Assembly: GCA_003141315.1 (NCBI GenBank)
Contig: PLLP01000024.1
Coordinates: 23,819 to 87,818 of the forward strand
Source: Phycisphaerales bacterium
GTDB taxonomy: Bacteria; Planctomycetota; Phycisphaerae; Sedimentisphaerales; Anaerobacaceae
Direction of reading: 5' to 3'
DNA length: 64,000 bases
The position numbers and the translations under genes were made by a program. Positions 57,509-64,000 of this stretch are shown here, piece by piece. The notes below the pieces were generated by a model. It did not search any database and was not told where the DNA came from. It worked only from the letters and a program-made list of their open reading frames with translations. Within the stretch, counting starts at the first letter, position 1; every line of letters begins with the position of its first letter.

Positions 57509-58813
57509 ATGAAAGTCTTTATGTTAGGCTGGGAATTCCCTCCTTACATAAGCGGCGGACTTGGAACCGCCTGCTTCGGGTTGACTAAAGCTCTCGACAA
57601 TCTCGGCGTTGAAGTGACATTCGTTTTGCCGAGGGCGGTTGAAGGCAGTTATACCAGTCACGTAAGGATGCTTAGTCCCGCCTCGCTCCTGTCGCAGCAG
57701 GGAAGTCCCTCGCTGACGAAGTTGAGACGAACGAAGATTAAACCCGTTGATTCTGTGCTGCAGCCCTACACGTCGGCGGATGATTACAGCAAACGAATCG
57801 AGGCGATTTTGCTTGCCAAGAGAAGCGGGGCAGGGCAGGCAGGTTCTGCCGCACAAATGGTTGGCGGTCTCGATTATGCCGGAGATATGTTTGCCGAGGT
57901 GCACAGGTATGCTGCGATTGTTGCAGAGCTGGCTTCGAAGGAGGATTTTGATATTATCCATGCGCACGACTGGATGACCTATCCGGCTGCTATCGCCGTC
58001 GCGGAGTTAACCGGAAAACCTCTCGTTGTTCACGTCCATTCGACCGAATTTGACCGCAGCGGTGAAAACGTCAATCAGGTGATTTACGATATTGAACGTG
58101 CCGGTATGCATTCGGCGGATAGGATTATTACCGTCAGCAATTTTACACGTAATATAGTTATCAATCGTTACGGCATCAGCCCGCAAAAGATTGATGTCGT
58201 TTATAATGGCGTCGAACGCAACGGAAACAGCAGCAAAAGGCCCGATGAGTTCGGCATAAAGAAGAACGAGAAAATCGTCCTTTTCCTCGGCAGAATTACA
58301 ATGCAGAAAGGCCCGGAGTATTTCCTCCAGGCTGCGAAAAAGGTCATCGATGAGATGGACGATGTAAGGTTTGTTATGGCAGGCTCAGGCGATATGATGC
58401 ACAGGGCCGTCGAAATGGCCGCCGAACTCGGTATCGGAAGCAAGGTTATGTTCACAGGCTTCCTGCGGGGCGAGCAGGTTCAGGAAATCTACAAAATGGC
58501 TGATTTGTTCGTTATGCCATCTGTTTCCGAACCATTTGGACTTGTGCCGCTCGAAGCGCTTGAAAACGATGTGCCGGTCATCATCAGCAAACAAAGCGGC
58601 GTTGCCGAGGTCCTCACTCACGCCCTCAAGGTTGACTTCTGGGATGTTAACGAGATGGCCAATAAGATAGTAGCGGTATTGCGTTATCCTCCTTTGGGTA
58701 TTACGCTTCGTAATTACGGCAACTCCGAAGTCCGCAAAATGCGGTGGCGGGATGCCGCCGTAAGGTGCTCTCGAATTTATGAGGAAGTGCTTACAGAGGC
58801 GGTGCCTGTTTAG
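57509..58813 (+). CDS. GT4 family glycogen/starch synthase-like glycosyltransferase
   Basis: A 434-residue GT-B enzyme. N-terminal MKVFMLGWEFPPYISGGLGTA contains the nucleotide-sugar loop (GGLG) of glycogen and starch synthases; FDIIHAHDWMTYPAA and VHVHSTEFDRSGENVN are also typical. The C-terminal domain has VLFLGRITMQKGPEYFLQAA and the retaining-GT4 motif SVSEPFGLVPLEALENDVPVI (Glu-x7-Glu). Start at 57509 is backed by AAGGGGG; an in-frame start 20 codons earlier lacks support. It leads the operon with the GH57 and GH133 genes, an archaeal-style glycogen set, so it probably elongates alpha-1,4-glucan. Confidence 0.9.
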   Translation: MKVFMLGWEFPPYISGGLGTACFGLTKALDNLGVEVTFVLPRAVEGSYTSHVRMLSPASLLSQQGSPSLTKLRRTKIKPVDSVLQPYTSADDYSKRIEAILLAKRSGAGQAGSAAQMVGGLDYAGDMFAEVHRYAAIVAELASKEDFDIIHAHDWMTYPAAIAVAELTGKPLVVHVHSTEFDRSGENVNQVIYDIERAGMHSADRIITVSNFTRNIVINRYGISPQKIDVVYNGVERNGNSSKRPDEFGIKKNEKIVLFLGRITMQKGPEYFLQAAKKVIDEMDDVRFVMAGSGDMMHRAVEMAAELGIGSKVMFTGFLRGEQVQEIYKMADLFVMPSVSEPFGLVPLEALENDVPVIISKQSGVAEVLTHALKVDFWDVNEMANKIVAVLRYPPLGITLRNYGNSEVRKMRWRDAAVRCSRIYEEVLTEAVPV

Positions 58814-58839
58814 GGACGATTTTTTAAAGAAGGAGCTTT

Positions 58840-60138
58840 ATGGCGTCAGTTTGTTTTTATTTTCAGGTTCACCAGCCGATGAGGCTGCGGCATTACACCG
58901 TATTTGACCACCATCATAATTATTTCGATGACCATAAAAATGCCCAAATCTGCCAGAAGGTCGCCAACAAATGCTATCTGCCCACCAACCGGCTGCTGCT
59001 CGATTTGATTCGCAAATACGATGGCCGCTTCAAGGTTGCCTTCAGTATTACAGGCGTCCTGCTCGAACAGCTCCAAAAATATTCCCCTGAAACTTTAAGC
59101 ACCTTTGATGCTCTGGCACGCACCGGCTGTGTCGAATTCCTCGCTGAAACTTATTATCACAGTCTCTCTTTCCTTTATTCGAGGGATGAGTTCGCCGAGC
59201 AGGTCAATCTTCACCGCCAGTCTATCGAATACCTTTTTGGCCAGAAGCCTCGCGTCTTCCGCAATACCGAATTGATTTACAACAACGACCTTGCAGTATT
59301 TTTAGAAGAGAAGTGCGATTTCGACGCGGTAATTTGCGAGGGGGCTGGGCACGTTCTCGGCTTCCGAAGTCCGAATTTCGTTTATAGACCGAAAGGCTGC
59401 AATCACCTCCGGCTCCTGATGAAAAACTACCGCCTCAGCGACGATATCGCCTTTCGCTTCTCCAACAAAGGCTGGTCGCAGTGGCCGCTCACCGCCGACA
59501 AGTTTGCTCACTGGGTCAATGAAATCAACGGCAATGGCTATATGGTCAACCTCTTTATGGATTATGAAACTTTCGGCGAGCATCAGTGGGCTGACACGGG
59601 CATATTTGATTTTATAAGGCATCTTCCCGGGAAAATTCTCGAACATCCTGATAATAGTTTCAAAACCCCCAGCGAGGTTGTCGCATCATATCCGGTTATG
59701 GATTCTGTCGATGTCCCGCACGTGATAAGCTGGGCGGATACCGAACGCGATATTTCCGCCTGGGTCGGCAACGCTATGCAGTCCAACGCCATTCACGAAT
59801 TGTATAAGCTCGAAAAGCAGGTCAAGGCCTGCGGCGATGAGCAGGTTCTTACCGACTGGCGCCGTATGCAGACCTCCGACCACTTCTATTATATGTGCAC
59901 CAAGTATTTCTCGGATGGCGATGTTCATAAGTATTTTAATCCTTATGATTCGCCCTACGATTCCTATATTAATTTTATGAATATTCTCAATAACCTTAAA
60001 CTCAGAACTGCCCGAATACTCGATGAGAAAAGAAAAGTCTCTGCCCCTGCCTCTGCATCTCTTGGCGTGGGCCGGGGCGGCAAACCTCTTTCTTCCGACA
60101 GCTCCAGGCAGCATAAGGATTTATTGCCGGCAGGTTAA
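58840..60138 (+). CDS. GH57 family alpha-amylase/glucanotransferase
   Basis: A 432-residue glycoside hydrolase family 57 enzyme. Motifs: VCFYFQVHQPMRLR (motif 1, His-Gln), SITGVLLEQL (motif 2), VFRNTELIYNND with the nucleophile Glu, and LFMDYETFGEHQW with the acid/base Asp. The length is in the range of the short maltogenic-amylase or alpha-amylase-like GH57 proteins that accompany GT4 synthases. The C-terminal 30 residues are Ser/Ala/Gly-rich and not conserved. Starts 26 bases after the synthase gene with AAGGAG. Cytoplasmic, since no signal peptide. Hydrolase versus transferase activity is open. Confidence 0.93.
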   Translation: MASVCFYFQVHQPMRLRHYTVFDHHHNYFDDHKNAQICQKVANKCYLPTNRLLLDLIRKYDGRFKVAFSITGVLLEQLQKYSPETLSTFDALARTGCVEFLAETYYHSLSFLYSRDEFAEQVNLHRQSIEYLFGQKPRVFRNTELIYNNDLAVFLEEKCDFDAVICEGAGHVLGFRSPNFVYRPKGCNHLRLLMKNYRLSDDIAFRFSNKGWSQWPLTADKFAHWVNEINGNGYMVNLFMDYETFGEHQWADTGIFDFIRHLPGKILEHPDNSFKTPSEVVASYPVMDSVDVPHVISWADTERDISAWVGNAMQSNAIHELYKLEKQVKACGDEQVLTDWRRMQTSDHFYYMCTKYFSDGDVHKYFNPYDSPYDSYINFMNILNNLKLRTARILDEKRKVSAPASASLGVGRGGKPLSSDSSRQHKDLLPAG

Positions 60139-60201
60139 TATGCGGTGCGGCAGGTTTCGCACAGGGCTTTGCCTTAAAATGGATTTTAAAGGAGCGGCAA
60201 A

Positions 60202-62238
60202 TTGGTCACTCTTCAGCATCTCGACAACTCAGAAGATATTTGTATAGCGACCCACGACAGTTCCGTCGATAGTCTGCTGGATAAAGAATGGCTGCTTACA
60301 AACAAAAGGGGTTCTTACAGCAGTTCGACCCTTGCTCTCTGCAATACCAGGAAATATCACGGCCTGCTTGTCGGCTCTCTGTCTCCGCCGGTTCAGAAAA
60401 TCCTGGCGCTCAGCTCTTGCATTGAGAGGGTATTGACCTCGGCTCATACTTATAATCTTTCAGGTTTCGAATTCGAGGGCCTCTTTTCGCCGTCCTTTAT
60501 TACCCCCAAAAAGTTTTTTCAGAATGGTCTGGTGAATTTCGAGTATCAGCTTGGCGGCGTCAAGGTTACGAAGTCTGTGTGCCTGGCATTGCATTCCGAC
60601 ACCATTGCCGTTATCTATGATTTCTCGAATGTCGATGAGCTGCTGCGGTTTGAAATCAGGCCTTTTGTCGCACTCAGGGATTTTCACTCGCTGCTGAAAA
60701 AAAGCCAGCATCTTGTCTCCAGCATCGACGGCAGCGAGGTTGTGATTCGGCAAAATTTGTGGCCCGATTGCCGCCTTCGGCTCGCCGCCGACCAGACCGA
60801 ATTCGTTCCCGAGCAGCAGTGGTGGTACAACATCGAATATCGGCAGGAAAAGGAACGAGGCGAGGATTTTAAAGAGGATTTGTGGTCGCCCGGCTTCTTT
60901 CATATTGTTATTAATTCGCCTCGCAGGGTGATTTTCTGGGCATCGCTCAAATCGGTCTATACCCCGCAGGCACCGGATATTTCGCCTGTTTTTTCCCGCC
61001 AGCTTTTGGAGCAGATGCAGGAAAGTGTGTATGCTCATCAGCATCAGTTGAAAGATAAAGCGAAGCTGCTCTCTAAAGACGTTTTTTTTTCCAGACTCAT
61101 CGCTGCGGCAGACCAGTTCCTCGTCAAAAGACAATTTTCTGACAAGCAAAGCTGGACCATATCAGCAGGCCTCCCCTGGTTTGCCGATTGGGGCAGGGAC
61201 GCATTTATAGCTCTGCCGGGACTTTTACTCTCTACCGGAAGATTCGAGCAGGCAAAATCAGTCCTCTCGACCTTCGCGCAGGCTGCCGACGGCGGTATGA
61301 TTCCCAATTATTTCGACGACCGCACCAACAAGCCGCACTTCAACAGTATCGACGCCTCTCTCTGGTTTATCAACGCCGCCTTCGAATACCTGCGGGCAGG
61401 GGATAATACCGACATTTTTTCACAGGAATTTCTTCCTTTGATTCGCTGGATTGTCGATTCCTATTCTGAGGGCACGCGGTTCGGAATACATCAGGATGCC
61501 GATGGTCTCATTACCGGCGGCGATTTCGATACGCAGCTTACCTGGATGGACGCCAAATTTGACGGCGTTCCTTTTACTCCCCGGTTTGGGAAAGCCGTCG
61601 AGGTCAACGCACTCTGGTATAACGCCCTTTGCAATCTCTCGCAGTTTTATACTTTCCGCAACGTCGCTGTATCGCAGCAGTATCGCGCAATGGCCGAACG
61701 CACAAAGGAAGGTTTTCTTCAGATGTTCTGGAACGATTATCTGGGATACCTCAATGACTGCATTTCTCCTGACGGCCAGATTGACGCCACGCTGCGGCCG
61801 AATCAGATTTTCGCAGTTTCACTGCCTTTCTCGCCTTTGAATGACCAGCAGTCGCGTTCCGTCGTTCATATTATCCAGCAAAGGCTGCTCACCTCTTACG
61901 GCCTTCGCACCCTCGACCCCTGCGACAAGCGATACAAGGGGACTTACAGCGGTTCCTGGCGGCAGAGAGACGAGGCCTATCATCAGGGAACTGTCTGGCC
62001 TTTCCTCATAGGCCCATTTGTGATGGGTTTCCTTAAGGTCAACGGCTTTAGCCCCGCGGGAAAAAAGCAGGCTGCTAAATTCATCGAGCCTTTACTTACG
62101 ATTATGACCCAGAAGGGCTGCATCGGCCAGGTAAGCGAAATATTCGATGGCGACTCGCCCCATAAACCTCGCGGCTGCTTTGCCCAGGCCTGGTCCGTCG
62201 CAGAGCTTATCCGCGCTTACCTCCTCATCAACTCTTAA
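60202..62238 (+). CDS. Glycogen debranching enzyme (amylo-alpha-1,6-glucosidase, GH133)
   Basis: A 678-residue enzyme. The N-terminal domain (1-290) has EWLLTNKRGSYSSSTLALCN and TRKYHGLLVGSLSPP, as in bacterial/archaeal debranching enzymes; the C-terminal (alpha/alpha)6 domain has the catalytic signatures ISAGLPWFADWGRDAFIALPG and DGLITGGDFDTQLTWMDAK (given in overlapping parts), and YHQGTVWPFLIGPF. Start is TTG at 60202 with AAAGGAG seven bases upstream. Third gene of the glycogen module; it would trim alpha-1,6 branches when glycogen is used or shaped. A branching enzyme is not in the window. Confidence 0.94.
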   Translation: MVTLQHLDNSEDICIATHDSSVDSLLDKEWLLTNKRGSYSSSTLALCNTRKYHGLLVGSLSPPVQKILALSSCIERVLTSAHTYNLSGFEFEGLFSPSFITPKKFFQNGLVNFEYQLGGVKVTKSVCLALHSDTIAVIYDFSNVDELLRFEIRPFVALRDFHSLLKKSQHLVSSIDGSEVVIRQNLWPDCRLRLAADQTEFVPEQQWWYNIEYRQEKERGEDFKEDLWSPGFFHIVINSPRRVIFWASLKSVYTPQAPDISPVFSRQLLEQMQESVYAHQHQLKDKAKLLSKDVFFSRLIAAADQFLVKRQFSDKQSWTISAGLPWFADWGRDAFIALPGLLLSTGRFEQAKSVLSTFAQAADGGMIPNYFDDRTNKPHFNSIDASLWFINAAFEYLRAGDNTDIFSQEFLPLIRWIVDSYSEGTRFGIHQDADGLITGGDFDTQLTWMDAKFDGVPFTPRFGKAVEVNALWYNALCNLSQFYTFRNVAVSQQYRAMAERTKEGFLQMFWNDYLGYLNDCISPDGQIDATLRPNQIFAVSLPFSPLNDQQSRSVVHIIQQRLLTSYGLRTLDPCDKRYKGTYSGSWRQRDEAYHQGTVWPFLIGPFVMGFLKVNGFSPAGKKQAAKFIEPLLTIMTQKGCIGQVSEIFDGDSPHKPRGCFAQAWSVAELIRAYLLINS

Positions 62239-62311
62239 CCCCGCTCCGCCATTCGGCGGATGTAGCGGATAAATTTTGTCTAATGACCGCCCAGTTCTCA
62301 AATTTAAATGG

Positions 62312-62881
62312 CTACGAATCAACTCCGATGATCAAAACAGGAATATCGATATTCGAGACTCCGCGATGTTCCAAATCCCAGACGAATTGTTCAAAGTATG
62401 AGACGCCGGTAGACATCTGGTCCGCAAACCGTTTTACAGGAACTATTTCCACGCCGGAGTCGATATATTCCATATTCTTGAAAATCGTCATTTTGGCGCA
62501 AACGTTATAGACCATGAACGCATATTTGCCGAACTGTACCTCTACGCCAAGTTTGGCCTTGACGAAGTCCATCTCCCGGAACGCGCCATCGTTAAGTGTC
62601 TCCGGCTTGTAATCAGACCGGTAGTATTGTGTGGGATATTGGCATGGCACTTTGTGGTTGTGCCAGCCCAATGCAAAAAACTTCTCTTTGAATTCTTTGT
62701 TGAGGGCGAAAGGACTAAAAAGACGACGGCCCTTCATAGTCTTTTCCCTGCTCGTCTTGGTTTTGCAAATAGAGGCATCAACTTGCCGGATCACAGCATA
62801 TATTTCTTTGAGCAGTTTGGAATGATGTTTTGAATGATATGCAGCGCCATTATTGAATGAGTATTCACCGGCGATAATCAC
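62312..62881 (-). CDS. BglII/BstYI family type II restriction endonuclease
   Basis: A 189-residue endonuclease. The order of conserved phrases fits the family: AGEYSFNNG, CKTKTSREKTMKGRRLFSP, MDFVKAKLGVEVQFGKYAF, GVEIVPVKRFADQMSTGVSYFE and IPVLIIGVD. Asp105, Glu114 and Gln116 have exactly the spacing of BglII's catalytic Asp84-Glu93-Gln95. The start is GTG at 62881 and overlaps the methyltransferase stop as GTGA, so endonuclease translation follows methyltransferase translation. The recognition sequence is not predictable here, though relatives cut AGATCT or RGATCY. Complete gene. Confidence 0.9.
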   Translation of the reverse strand: MIIAGEYSFNNGAAYHSKHHSKLLKEIYAVIRQVDASICKTKTSREKTMKGRRLFSPFALNKEFKEKFFALGWHNHKVPCQYPTQYYRSDYKPETLNDGAFREMDFVKAKLGVEVQFGKYAFMVYNVCAKMTIFKNMEYIDSGVEIVPVKRFADQMSTGVSYFEQFVWDLEHRGVSNIDIPVLIIGVDS

Positions 62882-63864
62882 AGAAGTGTTCCCTCCTTAT
62901 CCCAGCTTGCGGGGCGCTGGCTCACCTTTTCACGCCCCGTTGGTGTGAAAACGGGCTTCCCCAATGGTCGCGTTTTCAGCGTTCCTTCGGCCAGCATCTG
63001 AAGACGCTCACGACAGATATCAAGATATTTTTGCTCGCGATCACATCCGACAGCACGGCGATGATGTTTGGCCGCCGCAATGAGAGCTGACCCAACGCCG
63101 GCGTATGGATCATAAACCCAGTCATCCTCATTGGTCAGCGCCAAAACGCATCGCTCAACCAGCTCGACAGGGAATTGGCATGGATGGATTGTTTTCTCTG
63201 GATGGTTTGCTTTGACGTTCGGAATATCCCATATCTCACGTTCCCACTCCTCAGCAACGATTTTCCACATGTCGGAAGGGTTCTTGCCTAAAGGATTGCC
63301 TGATGGCAGTCCTCTTTTTTCTCCCTTAAAATGCCGCTTGCCAGGATACTTAGCCGGCACTCTCACCGGGTCTAAATTGAAAACGTAATTATCCGTTTTA
63401 GTGAACCAAAGCAGGGTTTCATACCGGCCGGAAAAACGCGCACTGCAATGTAAGCCATGCTCGAAATGCCAAATAATACGATTACGCAATTGCAGGCCTT
63501 CCGACTTGAACAGATCATAAAAATAAATATCAAGCGGAAATACTTCGCGGTTTTCTACATAGTTGCCCACCTGCCAGCAAAGGCTGCCGTCATGTTTGAG
63601 ACATCGCACCAGCTCGGTGATGAGGGGCTTTTGTTGGGTCAGATATTCTTTCAGGGATGATTTCTGTTCGTACTCTTTCCCGATGTTATAGGGAGGTGAA
63701 GTGATGATGAGTGAGGAAAAATCATCTGGCAGAGATTTCGCAAAAGCCAATGCATCATCGCAAACTGTGACAAGATTTGCCTCAGACGAAAATCTCTCAA
63801 CTATTTCAAGTTTGCAGCCAAACAGCGAGGTAGTTCTTGAACCGGATATATATTCCCTTATCAT
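62878..63864 (-). CDS. Type II DNA methyltransferase (beta class, SPPY motif)
   Basis: A 328-residue modification enzyme. Motif IV is ITSPPYNIGKEYE (catalytic SPPY, used by N4-cytosine and some N6-adenine enzymes); motif I, the SAM-binding loop, comes later as VYDPYAGVGSALIAA followed by GCDREQKYLDICRERL. The order IV-then-I is the beta class. The target-recognition part is probably the middle (about residues 140-230). It precedes the BglII/BstYI-type endonuclease in one operon with a four-base overlap; M.BglII relatives make N4-methylcytosine. It should protect the host site. The promoter lies in the last 135 bases of the window. Confidence 0.94.
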   Translation of the reverse strand: MIREYISGSRTTSLFGCKLEIVERFSSEANLVTVCDDALAFAKSLPDDFSSLIITSPPYNIGKEYEQKSSLKEYLTQQKPLITELVRCLKHDGSLCWQVGNYVENREVFPLDIYFYDLFKSEGLQLRNRIIWHFEHGLHCSARFSGRYETLLWFTKTDNYVFNLDPVRVPAKYPGKRHFKGEKRGLPSGNPLGKNPSDMWKIVAEEWEREIWDIPNVKANHPEKTIHPCQFPVELVERCVLALTNEDDWVYDPYAGVGSALIAAAKHHRRAVGCDREQKYLDICRERLQMLAEGTLKTRPLGKPVFTPTGREKVSQRPASWDKEGTLL

Positions 63865-64000
63865 AAACTATTAGTCTAACTTGCTCACTGATAATTTGCA
63901 AGACCCAATTACCAAAAAGGTTTGCTATCATTAAAAACTGCAAAAAATATCTGCATGAACGGCAAGTTGCAGGACATTTTTGGTTTGTTTAAAATCTGTT

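Noticed and set aside
63955..64000. Possible start of a + strand gene running off the right edge (MNGKLQDIFGLFKIC)
   Set aside because: Only 15 codons are visible, with no ribosome-binding site; cannot be supported.

Overview
The window looks like a chromosomal piece of an anaerobic, diderm planctomycete, most likely of the class Phycisphaerae (Sedimentisphaerales-like). This is inferred from family resemblance, not a search. The pointers are dockerin-like C-termini (GDFDTDGDIDFADL..., GDINLDGKVDFTDF...), the secreted N-terminus YSGGTGEPNDPWQI, an RR/DRR-rich small protein, a DUF2007-type protein, excisionase-type HTH proteins and many genes with weak or absent Shine-Dalgarno sites.

Region 1 (1-11522, + strand) is an energy-conservation block. 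It holds the 3' part of a membrane pyrophosphatase, then a complete group 4 membrane [NiFe]-hydrogenase operon with a complex I-like membrane arm (three antiporter-like subunits, J, K, A, H), B/C/D/I-like peripheral subunits and a HycI-type maturation protease. The large subunit keeps both Cys pairs that bind NiFe. A small GIY-YIG nuclease gene flanked by a perfect 14-bp inverted repeat sits inside the operon. Region 2 (about 11.5-15.1 kb) is an accessory zone: a secreted chimeric toxin-like gene with a coupled immunity-like gene, a pilin-leader/immunity-like gene, a broken RHS core with dockerin, and dispersed repeats.

Region 3 (16371-25018) is bounded by an intact tRNA-Pro(TGG) gene and a perfect 48-bp direct copy of its 3' half, the signature of an integrated element. 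Nearly everything between is one minus-strand operon: a DNA-binding EIIA-like regulator and a six-gene hydrogenase-4-like complex whose large subunit lacks the NiFe cysteines (Ehr type). No integrase is visible. The cell would thus combine a true proton-pumping hydrogenase, a ligand-less relative and a pyrophosphatase.

Region 4 (25.2-28.1 kb) encodes a trimeric (YadA-type) autotransporter and a small membrane-anchored partner. Region 5 (28.6-34.9 kb) is a full histidine-degradation operon, hutU-hutH-hutI-ftcD; its FtcD carries a C2H2 zinc-finger-like insertion. After a GNAT enzyme, a response regulator, an outer-membrane protein and a thioredoxin/ArsR pair comes Region 6 (38.5-45.2 kb), a translationally coupled four-gene operon: the AmmeMemoRadiSam radical SAM enzyme, a 67-residue Tat-signal protein, a secreted Memo-AMMECR1 fusion, and a 1340-residue membrane protein joining a spermidine-synthase-like part, an FMN-binding domain and a NapH/NosR-like domain. 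This is the best candidate for an undescribed redox or modification system here.

The rest holds a 14-repeat LVIVD propeller-like dockerin protein, an aminotransferase, a GT-C-like membrane protein with a GT2 enzyme, a GGCT-amidoligase-like fusion, a single-fold bacterial histone, an archaeal-style glycogen module (GT4, GH57, GH133) and a BglII/BstYI-family restriction-modification pair running off the end.
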